From contig JAJXTE010000001.1 of the NCBI GenBank assembly GCA_021784115.1, positions 1 to 64,000 on the forward strand: a stretch of 64,000 nucleotides of DNA. The letters are read 5' to 3'. Under the pieces are notes generated by a model. That model saw only the letters and a program-made list of their open reading frames with translations, was not told the origin of the DNA and did not search any database. Source of the stretch: Pseudomonadota bacterium. Its GTDB lineage: Bacteria > Pseudomonadota > Gammaproteobacteria > Burkholderiales > Thiobacillaceae. A program made the position numbers and the translations under genes. This document shows positions 28,870 through 39,300 of this stretch, one piece after another. How positions within the stretch are numbered: position 1 is the stretch's first letter; each line of letters starts with the position of its first letter.

Positions 28870-31800
28870 GTGATGGCCTACGCCGAACTCCACTGTCTCT
28901 CCAACTTCACTTTCCTGCGCGGTGCCTCGCACCCGGAGGAACTGGTCGCGCGCGCGCACGAACTCGGCTACGCGGCGCTCGCGATCACCGACGAATGCTC
29001 GCTCGCGGGCGTCGTGCGCGCCCACGTGGCGGCGAAGGAATGCGGCCTCAAGCTCATCGTCGGCAGCGAGATCCAGTTCAGTGAAGGCCCGCGCGTCGTG
29101 CTGCTGGCGACCAACCGGGCGGGCTACGGCAAGCTCTCCGCGCTCATCACGCAGGGACGTCGCAGCGCGACCAAGGGGCGCTACGCGCTTGTCCTCGACG
29201 ACCTGCGCGACGGTCTGCCCGGCTGCCTCGCCTTGCTGCTCGCCGATCCGCCGCCCACACCGGAAGACGCGCAGACCATCGCCGCGCGCTTTCCCGGCCG
29301 CGCGTGGCTCGCGGTGGAACTGTTCCGCTCGCCCGACGACGCCGAGCGGCTCGCTGCGGCGAGCGATCTGGCGTTGTCGGTGGGCTTGCCGCTCGTGGCT
29401 GCGGGCGATGTGCACATGCACATTGCCGAGCGCCGTCCCGTGCAGGACGCGCTCACCGCGATCCGCCTCGGCGTGCCGGTGTTCGACGCCGGCGACGCGC
29501 TGTATCCGAATGGCGATCGCCATCTTCGAACAGTCGGCGACCTCCCGCAGCTCTATCCTCAAGCTCTGCTCGACGAGACGCTGGCGGTCGCGGCGCGCTG
29601 CACGTTCTCGCTCGACGAGTTGCGCTACGAATATCCGGAGGAGCTGGTGCCGCCCGGCGAAACCGCGATCTCCCACCTGCGCAAGCTGACCGAAGCAGGG
29701 CTGCTCAAGCGCTTCCCGGAAGGCACGCCCGACACCGTGCGCGCGCAAATCGAATACGAGCTCGCGCTCATTGCCGAACTGCACTACGAGCCGTATTTCC
29801 TCACCGTGCACGACATCGTCCGCTTCGCCCGTTCGCGCGGCATCCTCTGCCAGGGACGCGGCTCGGCGGCCAATTCGTCAGTGTGCTACGCGCTGGGGAT
29901 TACGGAAGTGAACCCGGCGTGCATGGCCATGCTGTTCGAGCGCTTCATCTCGCGAGAGCGCAACGAGCCGCCCGACATCGACGTCGATTTCGAGCACGAG
30001 CGGCGCGAGGAGGTGATCCAGTACCTCTACGCGAAATACGGCCGCGACCGCGCCGCGCTCGCCGCGACGGTGATCAGCTACCGCCCCCGCAGCGCGATGC
30101 GCGACGTCGGCAAGGCGCTCGGTTTCGACCTCGAGCAGGTCGACCGGCTGGCGAAATCGATGGCGTGGTGGGACGGCCGCAAGGTCAATCCCGAGCGCCT
30201 GGCGGAAGCCGGCTTTGACCCCGGGAATCGGAAAGTCGCGCTGCTGATCCGCCTGGTCGACGAACTGGTCGGATTTCCGCGCCACCTCTCGCAGCACGTC
30301 GGCGGCTTCGTCATCGCGCGCGGCCAGCTGTCGCATCTGGTGCCGATCGAGAACGCGGCGATGCCCGAGCGCACCATCATCCAGTGGGACAAGGACGACC
30401 TCGACGCGCTGGGCCTGTTGAAGATCGACGTGCTCGCGCTCGGCATGCTCTCCGCCATCCGCCGTGCGCTCGATCTCGTGAGCGCGGTACGCGGGCAGCC
30501 GTTCGCGATGAGCGACGTGCCGTCAGAGGACCCGGCGGTCTACGACATGATCGGCCACGCGGACACCGTTGGCGTATTCCAGATCGAGTCGCGCGCGCAG
30601 ATGGCCATGCTGCCGCGCATGAAGCCGCGCCGCTTCTACGACCTGGTGATCGAGGTCGCCATCGTGCGCCCGGGCCCGATCCAGGGCGGCATGGTGCATC
30701 CCTACCTGCGCCGGCGCGAGCAGGTGGAGCCGGTTACCTATCCGAGCGAGGAAGTGCGCGGCGTGCTGGCGCGCACTCTGGGCGTGCCGATTTTCCAGGA
30801 GCAGGTGATGCAGCTCGCCGTCGTCGCCGCGGGCTTCACGCCGGGCGAGGCTGACAAGCTGCGCCGCTCGATGGCCGCGTGGCGGCGGAAGGGTGGGCTC
30901 GAAGGGTTCGAGCGGCGCCTCATCGATGGCATGCGCGAACGCGGCTATCCGGAAGATTTCGCGCGGCAGATATTCATGCAGATCCAGGGCTTCGGCGAAT
31001 ACGGTTTTCCCGAATCGCACGCCGCCAGCTTCGCGCTGCTGGTGTACGTCTCCGCCTGGCTGAAGTGCCACGAGCCGGCCGCCTTCGCCTGCGCGCTCCT
31101 GAACAGCCAGCCGATGGGCTTCTACGCCCCCGCCCAGATCGTTCAGGACGCGCGCCGCCACGGCGTCGAGGTGCGGCCGGTCGACGTGCTGGCGAGCGAG
31201 TGGGACTGCACGCTGGAGCGCCAGCCATCCCCCGATCCGCAGCGCTCATCCCACTCTCCCCGCCGGGGAGAGGGTTGGGGAGAGGGGCAGTGCCCCCAAG
31301 AGAGGGAGAGGCGCTCGAATCAGGTACGCGGCTTTCCCTCCGCCCCTCTCCCCCAACCCCTCTCCCCGCAAGCGGGGCGAGGGGAGAAGTCACTTCACGC
31401 GCGAAGCGCACCCGCCCTCCGTCTTGGCCTGCGCATGATCAACGGATTCTCCCTCGAAGACGCGGCGCGCCTGATCGCCGCCCGCGCACAAAAGCCCTTC
31501 GACAGCGTCGACGACATCGCCGCGAGAGGCGGCATCGACCCGCGCGACCTCAAATACCTTGCCGCCGCCGGCGCGCTCGCCCGGCTGGCCGGCCACCGCC
31601 GCCAGGCCTACTGGGACGTGGCGGGGATCGAGCGCGCGACGCCGCTCGCCATGGGGCATGTGGCGGAAGCGCAGCCCGATTTGTTTCCCCTCACCGAAGG
31701 TCAGGATCTGGTCGCCGACTACGCCAGCCTGGGCTTGAGCCTCGGCCGCCACCCGCTCGCGCTATTGCGCGACCGCCTGCAGCGCGACCGGCTGCTCACC

Positions 31801-32112
31801 GCCGCCGAACTGGGCCGCCTGCCGCACGGCCGCCTCGTCCGCGCCGCCGGCCTCGTCCTCAACCGTCAGCGCCCCGGCACCGCGAGCGGCGTCACCTTCC
31901 TCACGCTCGAGGACGAAACCGGCCACGTCAACGTCGTGGTCTGGCGCGACCTCGCCGAGCGGCAGCGGCGCGAGCTATTGGGCGCGCGCCTGCTGGCGGT
32001 ATACGGCACGCTGGAGCGGCAGGGCGAGGTGGCGCATCTTATCGCCGGGCACCTGCGCGACCTGACGCCGCTGCTGGGAGATCTGGTGACCCATTCACGC
32101 GATTTCCACTGA
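28870..32112 (+). CDS. dnaE2: Error-prone DNA polymerase DnaE2 (ImuC)
   Basis: PHP N-terminus [22 protein letters not shown]; catalytic [13 protein letters not shown]; contains an extra repeat-derived segment at about 31225-31410; GTG start 28870 or ATG 28873. Confidence 0.96.
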   Translation: MMAYAELHCLSNFTFLRGASHPEELVARAHELGYAALAITDECSLAGVVRAHVAAKECGLKLIVGSEIQFSEGPRVVLLATNRAGYGKLSALITQGRRSATKGRYALVLDDLRDGLPGCLALLLADPPPTPEDAQTIAARFPGRAWLAVELFRSPDDAERLAAASDLALSVGLPLVAAGDVHMHIAERRPVQDALTAIRLGVPVFDAGDALYPNGDRHLRTVGDLPQLYPQALLDETLAVAARCTFSLDELRYEYPEELVPPGETAISHLRKLTEAGLLKRFPEGTPDTVRAQIEYELALIAELHYEPYFLTVHDIVRFARSRGILCQGRGSAANSSVCYALGITEVNPACMAMLFERFISRERNEPPDIDVDFEHERREEVIQYLYAKYGRDRAALAATVISYRPRSAMRDVGKALGFDLEQVDRLAKSMAWWDGRKVNPERLAEAGFDPGNRKVALLIRLVDELVGFPRHLSQHVGGFVIARGQLSHLVPIENAAMPERTIIQWDKDDLDALGLLKIDVLALGMLSAIRRALDLVSAVRGQPFAMSDVPSEDPAVYDMIGHADTVGVFQIESRAQMAMLPRMKPRRFYDLVIEVAIVRPGPIQGGMVHPYLRRREQVEPVTYPSEEVRGVLARTLGVPIFQEQVMQLAVVAAGFTPGEADKLRRSMAAWRRKGGLEGFERRLIDGMRERGYPEDFARQIFMQIQGFGEYGFPESHAASFALLVYVSAWLKCHEPAAFACALLNSQPMGFYAPAQIVQDARRHGVEVRPVDVLASEWDCTLERQPSPDPQRSSHSPRRGEGWGEGQCPQERERRSNQVRGFPSAPLPQPLSPQAGRGEKSLHARSAPALRLGLRMINGFSLEDAARLIAARAQKPFDSVDDIAARGGIDPRDLKYLAAAGALARLAGHRRQAYWDVAGIERATPLAMGHVAEAQPDLFPLTEGQDLVADYASLGLSLGRHPLALLRDRLQRDRLLTAAELGRLPHGRLVRAAGLVLNRQRPGTASGVTFLTLEDETGHVNVVVWRDLAERQRRELLGARLLAVYGTLERQGEVAHLIAGHLRDLTPLLGDLVTHSRDFH
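31254..31386. repeat. Palindromic repeat element inside dnaE2 (two inverted arms)
   Basis: Left arm 31254-31288 CTCTCCCCGCCGGGGAGAGGGTTGGGGAGAGGGGC; right arm 31342-31386 GCCCCTCTCCCCCAACCCCTCTCCCCGCAAGCGGGGCGAGGGGAG is its near inverted complement. Confidence 0.9.
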
Positions 32113-32224
32113 ATGCTGCCAGCGGCGTAAACCATGCTACAAATATATTTCTGTCACGCGCAGCCAGAAATTGACCATTTTCCGGCGCCTGATGCCGATT
32201 CAATACGCAATTCAGGGAGATAAC

Positions 32225-32890
32225 ATGTCCAAACAGTTCAACAAATCCGTGCTCCTGCTTCTGGGGTTGTCAGTCTCCCTCCCCTCCGCCGCGGCGCAGC
32301 TTACGATCAGCCATGTCGTCGATTTGGGCGGAGTGGTGGTACAGAATTCTGGCTTCGGTGACTTTGTCTCGAAGATCTACGATATCCCCCCATCGGTGCA
32401 GATAGGCAGCGGCGATACGGTGGACATGACAATCAACTTCGTCAGCGGCCAGACCGTGCAAATGTCTGACCTTGGTCAGGGGAACGGCTCCTTGATGACT
32501 GCATGGCTGTCGCAGGACAGCACCCTCGATCCCGTTAATACCAGCAATTTCAGCATCGCCAATGCCTACGTGGATTGGTTGGATGCGGGCGGAAACGTCA
32601 TCCGCCACGTCTATGTGGGTTCGGATTCGACCGGCGAATCGCATATCGGCGTGGAGACCCCGAATTTCCTGAATACGGGCGAGTCCCTCACGTTCTCCGG
32701 CTACCACGCGTACTTCGAGGTCGTTTCCCTGCAGAACGATCCCAGCCACTACAGCGGACCCTGGCTGTACATGAGGGCGGATCATCTGCAGATCACTGCA
32801 GTGCCCGAGGCGTCGACCTATGCCATGATGTTGGCTGGCTTGGCTCTGATCGGCGCCATGAGCAGGGGCAGGAAACATGCCGAGGCGTGA
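32225..32890 (+). CDS. PEP-CTERM sorting domain protein, secreted
   Basis: Signal peptide; C-terminal AVPEASTYAMMLAGLALIGAMSRGRKHAEA (PEP-CTERM tripartite tail). Confidence 0.9.
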   Translation: MSKQFNKSVLLLLGLSVSLPSAAAQLTISHVVDLGGVVVQNSGFGDFVSKIYDIPPSVQIGSGDTVDMTINFVSGQTVQMSDLGQGNGSLMTAWLSQDSTLDPVNTSNFSIANAYVDWLDAGGNVIRHVYVGSDSTGESHIGVETPNFLNTGESLTFSGYHAYFEVVSLQNDPSHYSGPWLYMRADHLQITAVPEASTYAMMLAGLALIGAMSRGRKHAEA

Positions 32891-32919
32891 GTTAGACCTG
32901 TTTGCGAAGTGAGAAGAAA

Positions 32920-32942
32920 GGGGGCTGTGGCCCCCGCTTTTA
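32920..32942 (+). terminator. Rho-independent terminator
   Basis: GGGGGC-TGTG-GCCCCC followed by GCTTTTA. Confidence 0.7.
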
Positions 32943-33098
32943 CTGGCTACGTCGTTTGGGGTGGCCGTCTGCTTCGCCCCAATTCAGGCCGTTTTTCGGC
33001 AAGAGTGATGATTGCTGCAAGGGGTCGAAAACAGCCGTGCACGAATTGACAACGGACTATGGGTCGGGACGCAGTTTCCTTGCGCTAGACATGCCACC

Positions 33099-33752
33099 AT
33101 GTGCGGCCGCTACGCCCTGACTTCTACTCCTGCCGTCATCGCCGAACGCTTCCACCTGCTGTGGACGCCCGAGTTCGCGCCGCACTACAACATCGCGCCC
33201 GGGCAGACGATCCCGGTGGTGCGCGAGGCGGCGCAGGGCAGGGAACTGGCCTTTCTCAAATGGGGCCTGATCCCGTCCTGGGCGAAGGAGGCGAGCATCG
33301 GGATGAAGCTCATCAACGCGCGCGGCGAGACGCTCGCCGACAAGCCCGCGTTCCGCAGCGCGTACCGCCAGCGGCGCTGCCTGATCCCCGCCGACGCCTT
33401 TTATGAATGGAAACCGGTCGCCGGGCGCAAGCAGCCCTATTGCATCCGCCTGCGCGACGAAGGACCGTTCGGCATGGCGGGACTGTGGGAGCACTGGAAG
33501 GACCCGAACGGGCAGACCGTGGAAAGCTGCACCATCGTCACGGTCGACGCCAATGCCCCGGTCGCCGAACTGCACGACCGCATGCCGCTGATCGTGGCGC
33601 CGGGCGACTACGACGTCTGGCTGCGTGCCGACTCGAAGGCGCTACCGCCCGCCGTGCCGGCGCAGGCCATGCGCACCTACCCCGTGAGCCCGCTGGTCAG
33701 CAACGTGCGCAACGACCTGCCGGCCTGCCTCGACCCGATCGACGAAGCCTGA
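33099..33752 (+). CDS. SOS response-associated peptidase (SRAP/YedK/HMCES family)
   Basis: MCGRYALT N-terminus; NARGETLADKPAFRSAYRQRRCLIPADAFYEWK; late HDRMPLIV motif. Confidence 0.95.
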   Translation: MCGRYALTSTPAVIAERFHLLWTPEFAPHYNIAPGQTIPVVREAAQGRELAFLKWGLIPSWAKEASIGMKLINARGETLADKPAFRSAYRQRRCLIPADAFYEWKPVAGRKQPYCIRLRDEGPFGMAGLWEHWKDPNGQTVESCTIVTVDANAPVAELHDRMPLIVAPGDYDVWLRADSKALPPAVPAQAMRTYPVSPLVSNVRNDLPACLDPIDEA

Positions 33753-33778
33753 CGCGGCGGCTTGCTTCGGTACGGGTA

Positions 33779-33794
33779 CTGTATAAAAATACAG
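33779..33794. promoter_or_regulatory. LexA (SOS) box CTG-TATAAAAATA-CAG
   Basis: Exact CTG-N10-CAG with AT-rich core, ending 1 nt before the helicase ATG. Confidence 0.88.
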
Positions 33795-33795
33795 C

Positions 33796-35892
33796 ATGCA
33801 AACCGTAGTCGATTCCGCCCTTGAAGCCCCCCCCGATCCGCGCGCCTATCTTGAGCGCCTGAACCCCGAACAGCGCGAAGCCGTCGAGCACGGCCTGGCG
33901 AACGCGCCCGCCGGCCCGCTTCTGGTGATCGCCGGCGCGGGCTCGGGCAAGACCAACGTGCTGGCGCACCGCGTGGCGCATCTGGTCGCCGAGGGCGCCC
34001 ATCCCGGCGAGATCCTGTTGCTGACTTTCTCGCGCCGCGCGGCCGAGGAGATGGCGCGGCGCGCCGAGCGGATCGTGCGCCAGGTCGCCGTGGGCCGCCC
34101 GCATTTGGCGGGGGCGAAGCTCGCGTGGGCAGGCACCTTCCACAGCATCGGCGTGCGCCTATTGCGCGACTATGCCCCGCGGATCGGCCTCAATCCGGCG
34201 TTCACCATCCACGACCGGGACGACTCGGCCGATCTGCTGAATCTGGTGCGGCACGAACTCGGACTCGCCGACACCGGCAAGCGCTTCCCGCGCAAGCACA
34301 CCTGTCTTTCGATCTATTCGGCCGTCGTCAACACGCTCGCGCCGCTCGGCGATGTGCTGCAGGCGCGCTTCCCCTGGTGTCTCGACTTCGAGGACGACTT
34401 GAAGCGCCTGTTCCGCGCCTACGTCGAAGCCAAGCAGGCGCAGCACGTGCTCGACTACGACGACCTGCTGCTCTACTGGGCGCAGATGATCGAGGTGCCC
34501 GCGCTGGCTGCCGAGATCGGCGCGCGCTTCGACCACGTCCTGGTCGACGAATATCAGGACACCAATGCGCTGCAGGCGAGCATCGTGCGTGCGCTGAAGC
34601 CCGACGGCCGGGGCGTGACCGTGGTCGGCGACGACGCGCAGTCGATCTACGCGTTCCGCGGGGCGACGGTCAGGAACATCCTCGACTTCCCCGCGCAGTT
34701 CACGCCGCCCGCGCGCATCGTCACGCTGGAGCGCAACTACCGCTCGACGCAGGCGATTCTCGCCGCCGCCAACGGCGTGATCGCCTGCGCGACGGAGGGC
34801 TATGCCAAGGCGCTGTGGAGCGAACGCGAATCGGCCGAGCGGCCGCAACTGGTGAGCGTGCGTGACGAGACCGACCAGGCCGCATTCGTGATCGAGGACG
34901 TGCTGGCGAAGCGCGAGGCCGGCATCGCGCTCAAGCAGCAGGCGGTGCTGTTCCGTGCCTCTCACCACAGTGCGACGCTGGAGATCGAGCTCACCCGGCG
35001 CAACATCCCCTTCGTGAAGTTCGGCGGGCTCAAGTTCCTCGAGGCCGCGCATGTCAAGGACGTGCTCGCAGTGCTGCGCTGGATCGAGAACCCGCGCGAC
35101 CGCGTCGCCGGCTTCCGCGTGCTGCAGTTGTTGCCCGGCATCGGGCCGAAGACGGCGGCGAGCGTGCTCGACCTGATCGCCGGCGCAGAGGACGTGACGA
35201 TGGCGCTCGGCGAGGCGCGCGTGCCGCCGGCCGCCGCGCACGGGTGGCAGGATTTCCGGGGCCTCGTCGACGCGCTCTACAAGCGCGCGCTGCCGTGGCC
35301 CGCCGAATTCGAAACCATCGAAGCCTGGTACGCCCCGCAGCTGGAGCGCCTTTACGACGACGCGGTCGTGCGCCAGGGCGACATCACCCAGCTGCAGCAG
35401 ATCGCGCGCACCTATCCCTCGCGCCAGCGCTTCCTCACCGAGCTCACGCTCGACCCGCCCGACGCCACCAGCGACGAGGCCGGCGTGCCACTGCGCGACG
35501 AGGACTATCTGATCCTTTCCACCATTCATTCGGCCAAGGGGCAGGAATGGGCGGCCGTGTACCTGATCAACGCGGTCGACGGCTGCATTCCCTCCGACAT
35601 GGCGACCGGAAACCCGCAAGAGATCGAGGAGGAGCGGCGTCTCCTGTATGTGGCCATGACGCGTGCCAAGGATCATCTGCAGATCGTCGTCCCGCAGCGC
35701 TTCTATGTCACCCAGCAGCACGGCTATGGCGACCGCCACGTGTATGCAGGCAGGACACGCTTCATTCCGCCCGGGATGGCGGACCTGTTCGCGACCCGGG
35801 TGTGGCCCGAGGCCGCCGCCGAAGCCGCCGCAAGCCCGCCGCCGTCCGAAGTGGTTGAGCTGCTCTCGAAGATGAAGGCGATGTGGAGTTGA
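33796..35892 (+). CDS. UvrD/Rep/PcrA-like superfamily 1 ATP-dependent DNA helicase
   Basis: Walker A VIAGAGSGKTNVLAHRVA; DEYQDTNALQ; GDDAQSIYAFRGA; STIHSAKGQEW; RRLLYVAMTRAKD. Confidence 0.95.
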   Translation: MQTVVDSALEAPPDPRAYLERLNPEQREAVEHGLANAPAGPLLVIAGAGSGKTNVLAHRVAHLVAEGAHPGEILLLTFSRRAAEEMARRAERIVRQVAVGRPHLAGAKLAWAGTFHSIGVRLLRDYAPRIGLNPAFTIHDRDDSADLLNLVRHELGLADTGKRFPRKHTCLSIYSAVVNTLAPLGDVLQARFPWCLDFEDDLKRLFRAYVEAKQAQHVLDYDDLLLYWAQMIEVPALAAEIGARFDHVLVDEYQDTNALQASIVRALKPDGRGVTVVGDDAQSIYAFRGATVRNILDFPAQFTPPARIVTLERNYRSTQAILAAANGVIACATEGYAKALWSERESAERPQLVSVRDETDQAAFVIEDVLAKREAGIALKQQAVLFRASHHSATLEIELTRRNIPFVKFGGLKFLEAAHVKDVLAVLRWIENPRDRVAGFRVLQLLPGIGPKTAASVLDLIAGAEDVTMALGEARVPPAAAHGWQDFRGLVDALYKRALPWPAEFETIEAWYAPQLERLYDDAVVRQGDITQLQQIARTYPSRQRFLTELTLDPPDATSDEAGVPLRDEDYLILSTIHSAKGQEWAAVYLINAVDGCIPSDMATGNPQEIEEERRLLYVAMTRAKDHLQIVVPQRFYVTQQHGYGDRHVYAGRTRFIPPGMADLFATRVWPEAAAEAAASPPPSEVVELLSKMKAMWS

Positions 35893-35938
35893 GAGTCGGA
35901 ACGCCCGGGCGCGACCGGGTGTTACGCGCGACCTGACC

Positions 35939-37333
<1,395 letters not shown>

Positions 37334-37457
37334 TCGAATCGGGTGGGTGGAGTGGGTGGGCCGTATGGAACGGGGCTACGGCGGTGGGGACGGAGGTGGC
37401 GGGAGCGCGCGGTCTGAAAAACGCAGCGGATCGGTAGGCGGCATCTTAATGGAAAAA

Positions 37458-37484
37458 GCCTCGCATTGCTGCGAGGCATTTTGG
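37458..37484. terminator. Orphan rho-independent terminator-like hairpin
   Basis: AAAAA-GCCTCGCA-TTG-CTGCGAGGC-ATTTT, not adjacent to the 3' end of any annotated gene. Confidence 0.65.
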
Positions 37485-37562
37485 AATGTGGGTCATCCGG
37501 CGGAGTGTTGTCATTCCGGACTGTCGCTTACCGATGGCAGGAGTCGAGTTTTTCTCCTTTGC

Positions 37563-37584
37563 TTAATATGTATTTAATATGTAT
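37563..37584. repeat. Tandem direct repeat, 2 x TTAATATGTAT
   Basis: Two identical adjacent 11-mers read directly, in an AT-rich patch upstream of the 37714 CDS. Confidence 0.9.
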
Positions 37585-37713
37585 ATTTATTCCGGTTGCC
37601 TGCCTTGACCTGAGCGACACGACTTGGATATCTCCCGGCGATGTGACGCCCGTGCCTGCAGGGGCAAGCAGACCTTATCGACTACCTCTGATTTTTCCCA
37701 GGAAAGAGCAAAC

Positions 37714-37971
37714 ATGAAAACTGAGACCTTCCATATAATCGGCCCGGTCAACGACCATGCAACAGAGCGTGCCAGCGCCAGCTTGAAGGCGATTCCGGGT
37801 GTGCATGACGTATCGTTTCTCGACGCCCCGGCGCGACTGTTCGCGCACATTGACGATAAAACGGCGACACGGGCCCAATTAGTGTCGGCACTTGCCGGAG
37901 CGGGCGTACTCGTCGAAGAAAAACCGTCCCCGCATGCGAACGGGAGTTGTTGCGGCGGTTGCGGTAGCTAG
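37714..37971 (+). CDS. Small HMA-like ferredoxin-fold protein with Cys-rich tail (SCCGGCGS)
   Basis: ETFHIIGPVNDHATERASASLKAIPGVHDVSF...RAQLVSALAGAGVLV resembles the HMA fold; no N-terminal CxxC; GGAAAG ribosome-binding-like site. Confidence 0.6.
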   Translation: MKTETFHIIGPVNDHATERASASLKAIPGVHDVSFLDAPARLFAHIDDKTATRAQLVSALAGAGVLVEEKPSPHANGSCCGGCGS

Positions 37972-37979
37972 TTTGGTGC

Positions 37980-38105
37980 TTGCAGGCTGAAAAAAGAGAG
38001 CGCCACGACGACCCATTCGGCCAGCTGAGGCTTCCGCGGTTGCGTGCGTAATCCGCGGCCACATTGGACACAAAGCCCGCCGCAAACCAGACGCTGATCC
38101 CGGTT
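37980..38105 (-). pseudogene. Possible frameshifted remnant of a small membrane protein
   Basis: Two reverse frames read consecutively as GISVWFAAGFVSNVAADYARNRG then RKPQLAEWVVVALSFF. Confidence 0.3.
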
Positions 38106-38278
38106 CAAACTTGGCCGCGGCAATAGCGATTCGACCAGTCCACAATTAGTGTGGAAAACTGCCCGGGTCCTGGACACGACGAAGGCAAAAATGATGGTCA
38201 GCATCCGGACTCCGGGTTCGAGTGGGTAAAACGGGGGGAAATGCGTTGCAGGGTTGGTACTGTGCCGGGATGTACAGC

Positions 38279-38392
38279 CCCCGAGCCAATACAGAAACAG
38301 GGAAAAGCAAAAGGCCACCCCGAAGGATGGCCTCAGTGCATGCTATGTCTGGCTCCCCGACCTGGGCTCGCACCCAGACCTGCGGATTACAG
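38279..38392. repeat. Copy 1 of a ~114-bp direct repeat: degenerate tRNA-Asn 3' end plus downstream terminator
   Basis: CCCCGAGCCAATACAGAAACAGGGAAAAGCAAAAGGCC...GACCTGGGCTCGCACCCAGACCTGCGGATTACAG aligns to 39612-39727. Confidence 0.92.
38301..38333 (-). terminator. Rho-independent terminator (reverse strand), duplicated from the tRNA-Asn locus
   Basis: Reverse strand AGGCCATCC-TTCG-GGGTGGCCTTTTGCTTTTCC. Confidence 0.8.
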
Positions 38393-38620
38393 CTGCCTGG
38401 CGCCTCGAACCATTTCGATATACAGCGATTCCACACGCTCCCGTGCCCACGGGGTACGACGAAGAAACGTGAGGCTCGACGCGATGCTCGGGTCATGGGT
38501 GAAGCAGCGGATCTCGATTTTCCGCCCCAACGCATCCCAGCCATAAGAGGCAACCAGTTCGTTCAATAACTGTTCAAGCGTGACACCGTGGAGTGGATTG
38601 TTAGGCTGAATTGCTTGCAT
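38387..38620 (-). CDS. VF530-family (DUF2132-like) DNA-binding protein
   Basis: [61 protein letters not shown]; stop codon lies within tRNA-derived repeat copy 1. Confidence 0.85.
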   Translation of the reverse strand: MQAIQPNNPLHGVTLEQLLNELVASYGWDALGRKIEIRCFTHDPSIASSLTFLRRTPWARERVESLYIEMVRGARQL

Positions 38621-38651
38621 GGTTTGAGACCCTGTCAGACTTCGGCAGGGT

Positions 38652-39200
38652 TCACTGGGTCAGCGCGCGCATCCTGTCGAGCTTCTCGACCACCGCCTGA
38701 TAGAGATCGCAGTCGGCATCGGGATTGCGGTCCGGGTGGTGGGCGCTACGGATCTTTTTCAGCGCAGACATATCGTCGGGCAGGTCATGCACCTTGGTCA
38801 CCCGGTCGCCGTTCTTGGCCATCTCGCGCTGAAGCTCGGCCTCTGCGCCTTCGCGTGTGTCGTGCAACCTCCGGCTGCCAAGACGCCAACCATCCTGGTT
38901 CTTGCGTGGGGATTGATATTTCTCGCCATCGAACCAGATCCATTTGCCGGTTTCAGGATTCAATTCAAAACGAACGGTGGTGATGCCGTAGGTGTAGACG
39001 GGCGGCTTGAGGTCCCTGGCGAACATCTTGAAGGTGCCGACAGTGCCCACGGTAGCCAGGAAATACGCGCCAGCCTCATGGGGGCAGAACGCGCTGCTGG
39101 GCGTTGGTATGGGCGTTGGCTCAGGCTTGCTGTCGTTACCTGAAGAATCATCTTTTGCCTGCCTGGCGAGCCATGCTGCCCGGCGTTGTGCGTTGGTCAC
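38652..39200 (-). CDS. Hypothetical protein with C-terminal J-domain-like HPD segment
   Basis: C-terminal [37 protein letters not shown] (HPD motif in a helix-like context). Confidence 0.65.
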   Translation of the reverse strand: MTNAQRRAAWLARQAKDDSSGNDSKPEPTPIPTPSSAFCPHEAGAYFLATVGTVGTFKMFARDLKPPVYTYGITTVRFELNPETGKWIWFDGEKYQSPRKNQDGWRLGSRRLHDTREGAEAELQREMAKNGDRVTKVHDLPDDMSALKKIRSAHHPDRNPDADCDLYQAVVEKLDRMRALTQ

Positions 39201-39300
39201 GGGTGTTGCTCCTTAATCCTGGTTGAAACCCACTGGGATCACCCCTCGCTGAAGGGATCACCCGCTGGACTCCTGGACAGCCTCAATGGCTGCCCCGTTT

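Noticed and set aside
38260-38277. CTG...CAG palindrome resembling a LexA box
   Set aside because: Spacer is 12 nt instead of 10 and the flanks are not AT-rich or symmetric.
38341-38425. Second tRNA gene in repeat copy 1
   Set aside because: Only the T-arm/acceptor 3' part aligns; no 5' half, anticodon stem does not pair, so it is a degenerate remnant.
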